This document shows, in pieces, positions 1 through 8,785 of a stretch of 42,454 nucleotides of DNA (positions within the stretch are counted from its first letter, which is position 1; each line of letters begins with the position of its first letter). This DNA is from Bacteroidota bacterium (lineage in GTDB: Bacteria > Bacteroidota > Bacteroidia > Flavobacteriales > Flavobacteriaceae). The translations under genes were made by a program, and so were the position numbers. The notes beneath the pieces are model-generated. The model ran no database searches, had not been told where the DNA came from, and saw only the letters and a list, made by a program, of their open reading frames with translations. The stretch spans positions 1 through 42,454 of the forward strand of contig CANHHG010000012.1 in assembly GCA_947460615.1 (NCBI GenBank). The letters run 5' to 3'.

Positions 1-438
1 AGAGATGAAACGGGTTATTACAGAATTACCGGTAGAGTAGATGATGTAATTATTGTTTCTGGTCATAATCTAGGAACCGCACCAATTGAAGATGCTATTA
101 ATGAACATCCAGCGGTTGCAGAAAGTGCAATAGTAGGATTTCCGCATGATGTAAAAGGAAATGCTTTGTACGGATATGTAATTGTTAAAGAAATTGGGGA
201 AAACAGAAATCATGATAATCTTAAAATTGAAATCAATCAATTGATATCAGATCAAATAGGTCCCATCGCTAAATTAGATAAAATTCAATTCGTTTCAGGA
301 TTACCTAAAACAAGGTCAGGAAAAATTATGCGTAGAATATTACGTAAGATAGCTGAAGGTGATTTCTCTAATTTTGGAGATACCTCAACCTTACTCAATC
401 CGGAAATTGTGGATGAAATTAAAGATGGAAAATTGTAA
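1..438 (+). CDS. acs: Acetyl-CoA synthetase, C-terminal part (5' end outside window)
   Basis: Activates acetate to acetyl-CoA through an acetyl-adenylate in the cytoplasm. The frame is open from base 1, so only about 145 C-terminal residues are present. The hinge/A8 region reads GRVDDVIIVSGHNLGTAPIE, and the A10 segment KTRSGKIMRRILRKIA carries the catalytic lysine that is acetylated in the family. The ending is of normal length for Acs. A strong bidirectional terminator follows, and the next two genes converge on it. In several gammaproteobacteria acs lies near homologues of those two genes (recalled, not checked), so the proximity may be meaningful. Identification is secure although the gene is truncated by the window edge. 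Confidence 0.96.
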   Translation, partial: RDETGYYRITGRVDDVIIVSGHNLGTAPIEDAINEHPAVAESAIVGFPHDVKGNALYGYVIVKEIGENRNHDNLKIEINQLISDQIGPIAKLDKIQFVSGLPKTRSGKIMRRILRKIAEGDFSNFGDTSTLLNPEIVDEIKDGKL

Positions 439-458
439 ATTCTACTATTATAATTTTT

Positions 459-490
459 AAAAAAGGCTACCAAAATTGGTAGCCTTTTTT
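459..490. terminator. Bidirectional intrinsic terminator between acs and exonuclease-like gene
   Basis: A 14-bp perfect inverted repeat (459-472 with 477-490, core GGCTACCA/TGGTAGCC) has a 4-nt loop. It is flanked by A and T runs, so it can end transcription from acs on the plus strand and from the converging gene on the minus strand. Confidence 0.9.
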
Positions 491-1086
491 TATTTTAACC
501 CCAATCTACTTTTAAGTTTTAAAAATAGTAAGGAAACTGTGTAAGCCAAATCTGGAATAGCTGTTTCCTCAATAATTGGAAGTTTAAATTCATTACATAA
601 GTCATCAATAGAAAAAGATTTATCAGAAGAATCTTTATATTTTTTATACATAATTTCAATATCAATAGCATCATTTTTTAATCGTCCACAATTCATTTTC
701 TCTAGAGCAGCATTTAATAAATCTATAGTTAAATTAATTTTGTGTCCAACTAAAACCGCATTTCCTAAAAAATCAATAAATGCTTGAATAGCCTCTCTTT
801 CACCTAATTTAGGTTGCTTGCTTTCAATTATGGACTCATTAGATAAACCATTTTCATGTAGGTAAATGTATTGTAATAAAACAACTTCAAAAAAATCACC
901 AATATTTATTCTGTCATTCTCAATTCCAACAGCACTAATAGCCATAATCACATCTTTTTGAGGGTTAGGTCCAGAATAATCAATACTTAATGCAACGTAC
1001 CTATGAGGTCTTACTTCAAATTTTGATAGGTAATTTCTCCAAAATTCAGGAAAATCTTTATTTATGTTTTTAATCCAATCAATCAT
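490..1086 (-). CDS. DnaQ-like 3'-5' exonuclease fold protein, apparently catalytically degenerate
   Basis: This 198-residue protein resembles the PolC/DnaQ exonucleases that accompany DUF294 proteins. The Exo I region (about residues 31-55, VALSIDYSG) keeps one Asp (D36), but the Glu expected two positions later is Ser. In the Exo II region (VLVGHKINLTID, 112-122) the acidic position expected five residues after H115 is Thr. In Exo III (about 174-183) AIPDLAYT lacks the usual His. It starts 2 nt after the stop of the upstream cNMP/CBS/nucleotidyltransferase gene, so the two are very probably co-transcribed. I infer a binding or regulatory role rather than nuclease activity. Fold assignment is fairly sure; loss of activity is inferred from motif inspection only. 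Confidence 0.7.
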   Translation of the reverse strand: MIDWIKNINKDFPEFWRNYLSKFEVRPHRYVALSIDYSGPNPQKDVIMAISAVGIENDRINIGDFFEVVLLQYIYLHENGLSNESIIESKQPKLGEREAIQAFIDFLGNAVLVGHKINLTIDLLNAALEKMNCGRLKNDAIDIEIMYKKYKDSSDKSFSIDDLCNEFKLPIIEETAIPDLAYTVSLLFLKLKSRLGLK

Positions 1087-1088
1087 AA

Positions 1089-3002
1089 CTAGGAAAACTG
1101 TGTCAGTTGAAAACTATCTTTAATAAGTTCTTCTAAATCTTTAATAGTGTTTAAAGCATTTTTTAAATTTTCTTTATCTACTTTATTTAAATCTTCTAAA
1201 TTGATAAATTGCCCTGAATTATCATATCTCAAACCTTCAATTGTTCTAATCTTGGTTAAAGATTGATAGGCTTCAGCACAATTTAAGTAGATTTCAGAAT
1301 TTTTTAAATCAACCATAGCAAGATGTTTAAATCTCATATAAGTATTGTTAATACCACGTATATTATAGCTAATTATAAACAATCGCGCTCCATCAATTAG
1401 AGGTAATAATGCTCTATTTTTTATATCAAATTTACCTTTATTAGGTCCTGTTTCCTCAACATTTATTTTCTTGAAAAAGCTCAAGGCTGGCGGTTTTCTC
1501 AACGCATCATTCCCTAGGTAATCAAAAAATAGTTTATTTTTTCTTGTATTTACAAAGATAATGTCGGTTATCGCGTCTTCAATTTTTTGGTCACCAAAAG
1601 CAATTTCATAATCAAAGAAAATGCTACTAATTTCATTATTCATTTCACCAGGGATTTTCATCCAATTACTATATTGTTTCAACCATTCTGTCATCGATTT
1701 ACACCAAATTATATTACTAGCAATATAACCATTTGGGCAAGGCTGATAACCCACAATTTCTAAATTTGAAACAGCTTTCTTGGCTAATCTTAAAAAGTAG
1801 TTTTTCACATCACGATATTTTTCAGCCGCGACATCTTCAAAAATTAATATACTATCTTGATCAGTAAATAAAAGTTGTTCTTTTCTACCTTGACTACCAA
1901 TGCTAAACCAAGCAAAACGGGCAGGGGGCGAGCCTATATCCAGAATTGCTAATTCAATAGCTCTTTTAATAATTGCAATGTTGATTTCATTGGCGATATT
2001 AGTAATATGGGCAAGTGGTATATTCTTAGATAATGAAGTATATACTAAATCAGTGACTTTTGAACGAACATTTTTAAGTTCATTTGCATTATGAGAACGC
2101 TTAATTTCTTTAATAAATACTCCAGGATTACTAGCTTGCGAAACAATTAAATCATGTTCAGAAACAACTCCTTTAACATCCGTTTGATCTGAGCCATCGA
2201 TAGTTACACATAAATGACTTACGTTATTCTTCAATAATAATAATTGAGCTTCTGCTAAAGATATGTTTTCAGGTACGGTAATAACAGGGGATGACATGAT
2301 TTTACTTATTGGCATATTAATGTCAACACGACCAGAAGCTACTTTAATCCTCATGTCGGTATCTGTAACAATTCCAACTGGTAAATTAAGTTCAGAAATA
2401 ATAGCACTATCCACTAAATTATCCGTCATCAATTGTGCAACATCCTTAATTATAGCATCAGGGGCAATTTTCATAGGAGATCTATTGTAAGCTAATGTCT
2501 GGAAGTATTGAATTTCAGAAGGTTTAGATGAGAATGCAATATTATCAGATAATAATTTACCTTTATTTTCTATATCAGAAGGATTACTGGTATTGTTTGC
2601 AAAACTTTCTAAAAGGAAATTTAACACTTCGGCATTTTGTGCTACAAAAGGTCTAAAGGTCGCAATTGGAATAGCATAAATGATAGATTCCTCACGAGCT
2701 CTGGCGGTCATCATGTAATTATTCTTAGCAAAGAAAGGACGCAATCCGAAAACATCACCAGGAATACATTTATTTAATAAAGTTTCTTCAGAGTCTGAAA
2801 TTACAAATAAATTTACAACTCCAGAATCAACCATGTAAAAGCTGTCGTGCAAAGTGTCATTAATCTGAAATAAATCTTTATTTTTTTCGAGATTAATAAT
2901 TTTAATACTCATAGCAACAATTGATAATTCTTCAATCGAAAGATTATTAAATGGAGGATATTGTTTTAAAAAGTACGCTACACGAGAGACGATGGTATTC
3001 AT
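1089..3002 (-). CDS. cNMP-binding / double CBS / DUF294 nucleotidyltransferase-like signalling protein
   Basis: A 637-residue cytoplasmic regulator. Domains in order: a cyclic-nucleotide-binding beta-roll (about 15-130, with PGDVFGLRPFF at 81-91), two CBS domains (about 175-290, with VGIVTDTDMR and KGVVSEHDL), a GlnD/PII-uridylyltransferase-type nucleotidyltransferase core (GSQGRKE at 369-375, TDQDS at 380-384), then a DUF294 C-terminal helical domain. The GS...TDxDS pattern is intact, so nucleotidyl transfer is plausible. The target is unknown. It is translationally close to the exonuclease-like gene and lies beside acs. By analogy with the arrangement recalled from gammaproteobacteria, it may sense adenylate or energy state and act on acetate metabolism; that is inference. 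Confidence 0.88.
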   Translation of the reverse strand: MNTIVSRVAYFLKQYPPFNNLSIEELSIVAMSIKIINLEKNKDLFQINDTLHDSFYMVDSGVVNLFVISDSEETLLNKCIPGDVFGLRPFFAKNNYMMTARAREESIIYAIPIATFRPFVAQNAEVLNFLLESFANNTSNPSDIENKGKLLSDNIAFSSKPSEIQYFQTLAYNRSPMKIAPDAIIKDVAQLMTDNLVDSAIISELNLPVGIVTDTDMRIKVASGRVDINMPISKIMSSPVITVPENISLAEAQLLLLKNNVSHLCVTIDGSDQTDVKGVVSEHDLIVSQASNPGVFIKEIKRSHNANELKNVRSKVTDLVYTSLSKNIPLAHITNIANEINIAIIKRAIELAILDIGSPPARFAWFSIGSQGRKEQLLFTDQDSILIFEDVAAEKYRDVKNYFLRLAKKAVSNLEIVGYQPCPNGYIASNIIWCKSMTEWLKQYSNWMKIPGEMNNEISSIFFDYEIAFGDQKIEDAITDIIFVNTRKNKLFFDYLGNDALRKPPALSFFKKINVEETGPNKGKFDIKNRALLPLIDGARLFIISYNIRGINNTYMRFKHLAMVDLKNSEIYLNCAEAYQSLTKIRTIEGLRYDNSGQFINLEDLNKVDKENLKNALNTIKDLEELIKDSFQLTQFS

Positions 3003-3160
3003 TATGAAAGAGTATATTAAATAGTTGCGTAAATTTAAACTTTATTATTAAATCACACAATAGTAGGTGTATTTATTAAAAATTCTATTTTACATAATAT
3101 AAATTATAGTTTAATATATTAAAATTTGAAACCTAAAGAAATATGGGTTTTATTAAGTGT

Positions 3161-4474
3161 TTATAGGGTTTTATTAGTTGGTTTATTGTTCAGGAAATAA
3201 TTAGCTAATAGTTTATCAATGAGCTCTTCCTTAGTTAAGTGATGAAAAACAGTTTTGATTTTATTCTTAAATTCAAAATTTAATTCATGATTCGGTTTTG
3301 TTTTGAATATTTGTTTTGCCCACAGTACGGCATTATTTTCTTCAATACTAACTGCGTTTGGCTTATTGATCAAATTGAATTTAATCCCTAATTCTTTTTC
3401 AAATAATGGTATTTCACCAACTTCTTCTTTTTGTAATACCGTTAAAGACAATCCTTTTGCGCCAGCTCTAGCAGTTCTTCCGCTTCTGTGAACATACGTT
3501 TCAAAGGTATCTGGCAAATGGTAATTAACTACGTAACTAATTTCTTGAACATCAATTCCACGAGCCGCTAAATCAGTAGCCACAAGGATATTGATGTATC
3601 CTTCGCGAAATTGCCCCATAATTCTATCTCGAATGGGTTGTGTTAAACTTCCGTGAATTGCTCCTGATGAAAATCTATTAATTGCAAGGTTCTTGGCGAG
3701 TTTATTGACAGCAGCTTTTGTTTTACAAAAAATAATTCCACGTTCTCCATCTTTTGAATTAAGAAAATGCATTAGTATATCTAATTTCTCAATGGGATCT
3801 ACTACTATATATTGATGTATTATTCCTTGATTTCCAACAGTTTCCATATTGGCGCTAACTTGCGTTACCTGTTTGGACATGTAATTCTGAATCAGCTGCT
3901 TGATTGGTCCTGGCATGGTTGCCGAAAACAGCAAAGTCCTTCTTTTTTTAGATAATTCAGAAACAATTTCGTCTAATCCTTCTTTCAGTACCGTAACCAT
4001 TTCATCCGCTTCGTCAAGCACTAAATAGTTGGTTTCCTTTATATTTATTGCTTTTCTTTGAATTAAATCAATTAATCTTCCTGGAGTGGCAATTACAATA
4101 TGATTAACTTCTTTCAATTGCTCAATTTGAGGTTTTATTGGGGTTCCACCACAAACAGAAGCAATTGAAATCTCTGGTAAATATTTAGAAAATTGTTCAA
4201 AATTACTTAGTATTTGTTGACCTAGCTCTCGTGTTGGTACTAAAACTAGCACTTGAATGACATTTGATTTTGCATCAATTAATTGCAGTAATGGCAATCC
4301 AAAAGCTGCCGTCTTCCCTGTTCCTGTTTTAGCCAATCCAACAAAATCATGCGTTTCATTTAGAATTAGGGGTATTGCTTTCGATTGAATTTCTGTCGGA
4401 ATTTCAAAATTAATATCGGTTAGCGCTTTTACTATTTCTTCTGAAATTCCAAGATCTATAAAATATTTTGACAT
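3161..4474 (-). CDS. DEAD-box ATP-dependent RNA helicase
   Basis: An RNA helicase of 437 residues with all SF2 DEAD-box motifs: the Q motif (PTEIQ, 26-30), Walker A AKTGTGKTAAF (48-58), PTREL (80-84), ATPGR (129-133), DEAD (154-157), SAT (184-186), then the helicase C domain with ARGID (304-308) and HRSGRTAR (329-336). The C-terminal extension is short (about 80 residues), with no RGG tail or DbpA-type RNA-binding domain that I can recognise. Such enzymes remodel rRNA or mRNA, often during cold growth. The gene stands alone with AT-rich flanks of 158 nt downstream and 71 nt upstream. Confidence 0.95.
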   Translation of the reverse strand: MSKYFIDLGISEEIVKALTDINFEIPTEIQSKAIPLILNETHDFVGLAKTGTGKTAAFGLPLLQLIDAKSNVIQVLVLVPTRELGQQILSNFEQFSKYLPEISIASVCGGTPIKPQIEQLKEVNHIVIATPGRLIDLIQRKAINIKETNYLVLDEADEMVTVLKEGLDEIVSELSKKRRTLLFSATMPGPIKQLIQNYMSKQVTQVSANMETVGNQGIIHQYIVVDPIEKLDILMHFLNSKDGERGIIFCKTKAAVNKLAKNLAINRFSSGAIHGSLTQPIRDRIMGQFREGYINILVATDLAARGIDVQEISYVVNYHLPDTFETYVHRSGRTARAGAKGLSLTVLQKEEVGEIPLFEKELGIKFNLINKPNAVSIEENNAVLWAKQIFKTKPNHELNFEFKNKIKTVFHHLTKEELIDKLLANYFLNNKPTNKTL

Positions 4475-4545
4475 AACTATTTTCTATTTAAAATGTTAAA
4501 AATCAATATATTATGATTATTTATATAAATTATGAAATTATATAT

Positions 4546-6075
4546 TTAATCAAATAATGATTCTCGAATTTTCTTACCTATTAGAAGGTTTAATTTAACT
4601 TTATAATCTTCAACTAACCACTCACGATAATTTTTTGAACAATGGCTTAAACAAGAAGCATATCTTTTCATTCTACATTCAATATCATCGTGAAGCTCAC
4701 GAGCAAGAATTTTAGCTTCTCTTAAATCCTCAGAATTATCAACACACATTAATGCATGTTGCTCTAGAGATCTTTCTAAAACTATTTTAGAACGCAAATT
4801 AGAAGCGATGATTTTCTTGTGTTCTTCAACAATATCAAAGGTTACTTCGGGAGAATTTTTAAATCTTTGTCTTAATTCTGGTGGCATTTGATATTTAAAA
4901 TATCTTTCAATCTCAATATCATCTCGAAGATTTTCAAGATAATATTCAGGAGATCTAAATATATGTTGCCAATCAATAGGTTCGCTCCAAAGTCCAAATC
5001 GAGCGGCATTGTTTCCTAAATCGATAACAACAAAGGTGTCTTTATTGGGTAATTTTCTTGAACCACGACCTATCATTTGATAATATAAAGTCAATGATTT
5101 CGTTGCTCGATTTAAAATGATAGTTTCTACGGTGGGCTCATCAAAACCAGTAGTTAATATTCCTACCGACGTTAATATTGCGTCTGGTTTTTTCTTAAAC
5201 CAATTTAAAATTTCTTTTCTTTCTTCAGCGCTACAAGTGTTATCTAAATGACGAATTTCAAAGCCTGCTTCTTTAAAAGTTTCATATACAAATAACGAGG
5301 TGCTTATTCCGTTATTAAAAATTAAGGTCTTTTTTCCTAATGATTTCTCTGTATAAGCATGCAATAGTTTCTCTTGCATTACCATATTTGAATACAAATC
5401 ATCAGAAGATTTAACTGTATAATCGCCATTAATACCCACCTTTAAAGAGGTTAAGCCAACATCATAACTGTAAGTAATCGCTTTTGCAAGAAACCCTTTA
5501 TCTATCAATGAAGCAATGGTGTCACCTACAATCAATTCATCGTAGTTTTCATTCATTGGTAATTTCACATTAGAACTTAAAGGAGTTGCGGTAACACCTA
5601 GAATAAATGAGTTTTTAAAGGAACTTAATAATTTTCTAAAAGAGTTGTAATGCGCTTCGTCAATAATTACTAGACCAATATTATCAAGATGTAACTTTTC
5701 ATCATTGATCCTATTTTTTAATGTTTCAACCATAGCAACAAAACAAGAATAATCATTTTGATCGGGTAATTCTTTAATATTACTGTTGATTATTTTATTT
5801 TTAACATCGAAACCTTTAAGCATTTTTGAAGTTTGCTTACACAATTCTATTCGATGGGTTAAAACCACCACTTTTTTATCGTGTTTGGCAATATACTGTC
5901 TTACAATTTCAGAAAAAATTACGGTCTTCCCTCCTCCTGTTGGTAATTGATACAATAAATGATGGTTACTTGGTGCGTTATCTAAACGCTCAAAAATGAC
6001 GTCAATATCAGATTGTTGATATCCGTAAAGTTCTTTTTTATCTTCAATTTCAATATCTAACTCTTTGTACGGCAT
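4546..6075 (-). CDS. DEAH-type SF2 helicase (ResIII/XPB-like)
   Basis: A 509-residue superfamily 2 helicase. Walker A is PTGGGKT (45-51), motif Ia is THRIELCKQ, motif II is DEAH (139-142) and motif III is TATP (162-165). The second RecA domain contains TTGFDEPTVETIILNRAT and YYQMIGRGSR (motif VI). Beyond the core is a helical C-terminal part of roughly 110 residues without recognisable domains. It resembles single-gene DEAD/DEAH helicases common in Flavobacteriia and likely acts on duplex DNA or RNA in the cytoplasm. No restriction or defence gene lies nearby, so I do not assign a defence role. A TATTTTTG -7 element lies 21 nt before the start. Confidence 0.9.
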   Translation of the reverse strand: MPYKELDIEIEDKKELYGYQQSDIDVIFERLDNAPSNHHLLYQLPTGGGKTVIFSEIVRQYIAKHDKKVVVLTHRIELCKQTSKMLKGFDVKNKIINSNIKELPDQNDYSCFVAMVETLKNRINDEKLHLDNIGLVIIDEAHYNSFRKLLSSFKNSFILGVTATPLSSNVKLPMNENYDELIVGDTIASLIDKGFLAKAITYSYDVGLTSLKVGINGDYTVKSSDDLYSNMVMQEKLLHAYTEKSLGKKTLIFNNGISTSLFVYETFKEAGFEIRHLDNTCSAEERKEILNWFKKKPDAILTSVGILTTGFDEPTVETIILNRATKSLTLYYQMIGRGSRKLPNKDTFVVIDLGNNAARFGLWSEPIDWQHIFRSPEYYLENLRDDIEIERYFKYQMPPELRQRFKNSPEVTFDIVEEHKKIIASNLRSKIVLERSLEQHALMCVDNSEDLREAKILARELHDDIECRMKRYASCLSHCSKNYREWLVEDYKVKLNLLIGKKIRESLFD

Positions 6076-6095
6076 TTTTAAAATTGTAATTTTTG

Positions 6096-6103
6096 CAAAA
6101 ATA
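6096..6103 (-). promoter_or_regulatory. -7 promoter element for the DEAH helicase
   Basis: TATTTTTG on the minus strand matches the Bacteroidota TAnnTTTG element and lies about 20 nt upstream of the start codon. I see no clear -33 TTG at standard spacing. Confidence 0.55.
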
Positions 6104-6153
6104 CGTTTAAAAAAGGGTTAAATGAGCATATTGAATTTATATTTTATGTTTTT

Positions 6154-6669
6154 TTAATAATCAAATTTTTCAACAATAGAATTAAATTCAATTATATTGA
6201 ACCATTCTTGATTTTCAGCTTCTGCTCTAATTGCTTCTACCCTATTTTTAAAGTCATATAAAACTCCATTTTCTATCATAAAACTAACGGCTTGTTGAAA
6301 AGAATTCAACATACTTTTATAAAACAATTCTTGCTTAATTTCTTTTTCTGAAGAATAGGTTTGAGCAATTTCAATAGAATACAACATAACATCTACTGTT
6401 ACAAATGGATCAACTCCAAGGGAAATAAAATGTTTAATCATTTTTTGTGCTGTCGATCTTCTGGCTTTCGCTTTCCTGCTTTTCACTGGAAAATATTCAT
6501 TAGAAACTTTTAACTTAAAGTCTTGTAAAAGCTTAATCTCATTGGGTTTAAATACAAAATTATAAAAAGTTTTAACCGCCGGAAATTTATCATATAAATT
6601 GACAATTTGTTCTTCTAATTGCTCTTTATTGAGTTCGCTAAGGTATTTCTTTAAGTCTCTTTTACTCAT
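6154..6669 (-). CDS. DUF6155 family protein
   Basis: A 171-residue soluble protein of unknown function. The opening MSKRDLKKYLSELNKEQLEE and the basic stretch FPVKSRKAKARRS (about 60-72) match, as I recall it, the Bacteroidota family DUF6155. The protein looks mostly helical, with no signal peptide or membrane segment. The start is supported by a TACATTTG -7 element 19 nt upstream. It stands alone between the helicase and a divergent membrane-protein pair. The family name is from memory, and no biochemical role can be inferred. Confidence 0.75.
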   Translation of the reverse strand: MSKRDLKKYLSELNKEQLEEQIVNLYDKFPAVKTFYNFVFKPNEIKLLQDFKLKVSNEYFPVKSRKAKARRSTAQKMIKHFISLGVDPFVTVDVMLYSIEIAQTYSSEKEIKQELFYKSMLNSFQQAVSFMIENGVLYDFKNRVEAIRAEAENQEWFNIIEFNSIVEKFDY

Positions 6670-6687
6670 AATATATTTATGTTGTTA

Positions 6688-6695
6688 CAAATGTA
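6688..6695 (-). promoter_or_regulatory. -7 promoter element for the DUF6155 gene
   Basis: TACATTTG on the minus strand, 19 nt before the start codon, is a full match to TAnnTTTG. Confidence 0.55.
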
Positions 6696-6712
6696 AATTA
6701 CTTTTTCAATCT

Positions 6713-6745
6713 TTGTAAATTAATACTCGATATTAATTAAATTTG
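6713..6745 (+). promoter_or_regulatory. Promoter for DUF3817/MscS operon
   Basis: TTG (6713-6715), a 22-nt spacer, then TAAATTTG (6738-6745), 23 nt before the start at 6769. Both boxes fit the Bacteroidota housekeeping promoter. Confidence 0.6.
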
Positions 6746-6768
6746 TATTTATTATTTAAAAAATAAAA

Positions 6769-7050
6769 ATGGTCAAAATTTTCAAATCAGTCGCAATTCT
6801 AGAAGGAATCTCTTATTTAATATTATTTGCAAATATGTTATTGGTTAAACCGAATAATTACGAATTGTACCATCATTTATTGTATCCTATTGGAATGTCT
6901 CACGGTATACTTTTTATTGGTTATATCCTGCTAGCTTTAATAATCAGAAAATCTCAAAACTGGAATTTAATAAACTTAGGAATTATATTATTGGCTTCCC
7001 TCCTTCCATTTGCTACTTTTTTTGTTGAAAGAAAATATATAAAATTATGA
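6769..7050 (+). CDS. DUF3817 integral membrane protein
   Basis: A 93-residue protein with three hydrophobic segments (about 8-27, 42-62 and 66-85). The pattern, including the HH..YPIGMSHGILFI stretch around 35-50, fits DUF3817, a small membrane family found alone or fused to other proteins. Its role is unknown. Its stop overlaps the start of the downstream MscS channel gene by 4 nt (ATGA), so the two are translationally coupled. That suggests a shared role in envelope or osmotic physiology, which is inference. Confidence 0.85.
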   Translation: MVKIFKSVAILEGISYLILFANMLLVKPNNYELYHHLLYPIGMSHGILFIGYILLALIIRKSQNWNLINLGIILLASLLPFATFFVERKYIKL

Positions 7051-8303
7051 TTAAAATTATTGAAACAATATTCAGCTGGTGCAATTATTTATTATTAAAA
7101 ATTGGATTTAATCCATCAATTGCATCCTATGTTAGCGTAATTGTTAATTCCGTATTGCTTTGTGCATTAGCCTATTCCATATATATAATTTTTAGGATTG
7201 TATTGGTAACTGCAATGATTTTTATTGCAAGAAAAACGAAGACTAAATTTGACGACTTATTAGTTTCAAACAAAACAGCAAAATACATAGCGCATTTAAT
7301 TCCGTTATTATTCGTCTACAAATCAGTTCCTATTATTTTAAATGAATTTGTATACTGGGAGACGGTCTTTGGGAAATTAGTCGGTGTTTATATTGTATTA
7401 CTAGTACTTTGGATCATTAGAACTATATTTAATGCCATAAGAGATTATTTAAAACAAGATCCTAAATTTAGCGATAAGCCAATTGATAGTTACATTCAAG
7501 TAATTATGATTGTTTTATGGATTTTTGGAACCATCATCATTGTATCTGAAATTTTCGATATCGATACAAAAAATCTACTTGCTATATTAGGAGCTATTTC
7601 AGCGATTATTATATTAATTTTTAGAGATACCATTCTTGGTTTTGTAGCTAGTGTTCAAGTCTCTCTTAATGATATGGTTCGGATTGGAGATTGGATTACC
7701 TTCGATAAATTTGGTGCCGATGGAGACGTTACTGAAATTAATTTAGCTACTGTAAAAGTTAGAAATTTTGACAATACAACTACTACAATTCCTACCTATA
7801 GTATGATTTCAGATTCCTTCAGAAATTGGCGTGGGATGTTAGATTCTGATGGAAGACGAATTAAAAGATACGTTTTAATAAAAGCCAGCAGCATCCGATT
7901 TATGAAAGATCAAGAAATTGAGAACTTAAAAAGAATTCAATTATTATCTTCTTACATTCAGCACCGTCAAAATGAAATTGCAAAATACAATTCGTCTCAT
8001 AATGTGGACAAAACCATTGCTATAAATGGTAGGAACATGACCAATTTTGGATTGTTTAGAAAATATATTACTCAATATTTACACAATCATCCGGGACTAA
8101 ACAAGGATATGATATTATTGTGTCGTCAATTACAGCCTACACAAAACGGAATTCCATTAGAAATTTATGCTTTTTCCAATGACAAAAAATTTGAAAATTA
8201 TGAATACATAATGTCAGATATTTTTGACCATATATTCGCTTCAATTAAGTATTTTGATTTGGAAATTTGTGAAATGCCTAATGCAGCAGATGTAACTAAA
8301 TAG
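7047..8303 (+). CDS. Small-conductance mechanosensitive channel (MscS family)
   Basis: A 418-residue inner-membrane channel. It has about five transmembrane helices in the first 190 residues. The pore-lining TM3 and following beta domain are visible as LLAILGAISAIIILIFRDT, then FVASVQVSLNDMVRIGDWI, the hallmark of MscS proteins, followed by FGADGDVTEINLATVKVRNFDNTTTTIP. A cytoplasmic alpha/beta domain of about 150 residues follows. This is the YnaI/YbdG-like long type rather than the minimal MscS. It would open under membrane tension to release solutes during hypo-osmotic shock. Its stop lies 2 nt from the converging thioesterase stop. Confidence 0.93.
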   Translation: MIKIIETIFSWCNYLLLKIGFNPSIASYVSVIVNSVLLCALAYSIYIIFRIVLVTAMIFIARKTKTKFDDLLVSNKTAKYIAHLIPLLFVYKSVPIILNEFVYWETVFGKLVGVYIVLLVLWIIRTIFNAIRDYLKQDPKFSDKPIDSYIQVIMIVLWIFGTIIIVSEIFDIDTKNLLAILGAISAIIILIFRDTILGFVASVQVSLNDMVRIGDWITFDKFGADGDVTEINLATVKVRNFDNTTTTIPTYSMISDSFRNWRGMLDSDGRRIKRYVLIKASSIRFMKDQEIENLKRIQLLSSYIQHRQNEIAKYNSSHNVDKTIAINGRNMTNFGLFRKYITQYLHNHPGLNKDMILLCRQLQPTQNGIPLEIYAFSNDKKFENYEYIMSDIFDHIFASIKYFDLEICEMPNAADVTK

Positions 8304-8305
8304 AT

Positions 8306-8692
8306 CTATTTCAATCGATCGGCAACGTATTCAATTTGGGTTTTACCATGAGGCTTGGGTTTTCCATCTTCACCCAAACTAACCATTGTGGTCGAATCTA
8401 TGGTGATTATTGTTTCTCTAGTCATCATGTTTCTAGCTTCACACTTCAAGGTTAAAGAAGAGTTTCCAAATTTTACAACATCAATGCCTATTTCAATAAT
8501 ATCGCCCTGTTTTGCAGAACTTCTAAAATTTATTTCCGACATGTACTTGGTTACCACTCGACTATTTTCCAATTGAATGATGGAATAAAGAGCTAATTCC
8601 TCATCAATCCAGGCTAATAGTTTACCTCCAAATAAAGTTCCGTTAGGATTTAAATCTTCTGGCTTTACCCATTTACGCGTGTGAAATCTCAT
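8306..8692 (-). CDS. Acyl-CoA thioesterase, hotdog fold (YciA/BACH type)
   Basis: A 128-residue hotdog thioesterase that would hydrolyse acyl-CoA in the cytoplasm. The family pattern is clear: LNPNGTLFGGKLLAWIDEELA (substrate-binding helix with the catalytic acidic residue), then the MSEINFRSSAKQGDIIEI strand. An ATG 27 nt upstream (8719) is in frame, but I prefer 8692. The upstream ATG abuts and would be specified within the -7 promoter box TATTTTTG (8709-8716), and MRFHTRKWVKPEDL is the usual family opening. Confidence 0.9.
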   Translation of the reverse strand: MRFHTRKWVKPEDLNPNGTLFGGKLLAWIDEELALYSIIQLENSRVVTKYMSEINFRSSAKQGDIIEIGIDVVKFGNSSLTLKCEARNMMTRETIITIDSTTMVSLGEDGKPKPHGKTQIEYVADRLK

Positions 8693-8708
8693 TGTTAATT
8701 TTTTTTTA

Positions 8709-8716
8709 CAAAAATA
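8709..8716 (-). promoter_or_regulatory. -7 promoter element that decides the thioesterase start
   Basis: TATTTTTG on the minus strand, 16 nt before the ATG at 8692. Transcription from it would begin downstream of the alternative ATG at 8719, which argues against that start. Confidence 0.55.
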
Positions 8717-8785
8717 CAATTTAAAATTACATTTAATTAAACATAGATTTCATAAATTAGGTCGCTACTAATAAATTTAAAAATC

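Noticed and set aside
4546..6669. DEAH helicase plus DUF6155 as a defence pair
   Set aside because: Separate promoters, no nuclease or other defence gene nearby, and both are ordinary chromosomal genes in Flavobacteriia.
8297..8310. Palindrome AAATAGATCTATTT over the converging MscS and thioesterase stops
   Set aside because: It has no T run and is explained by the two complementary stop regions; too short to call a terminator.
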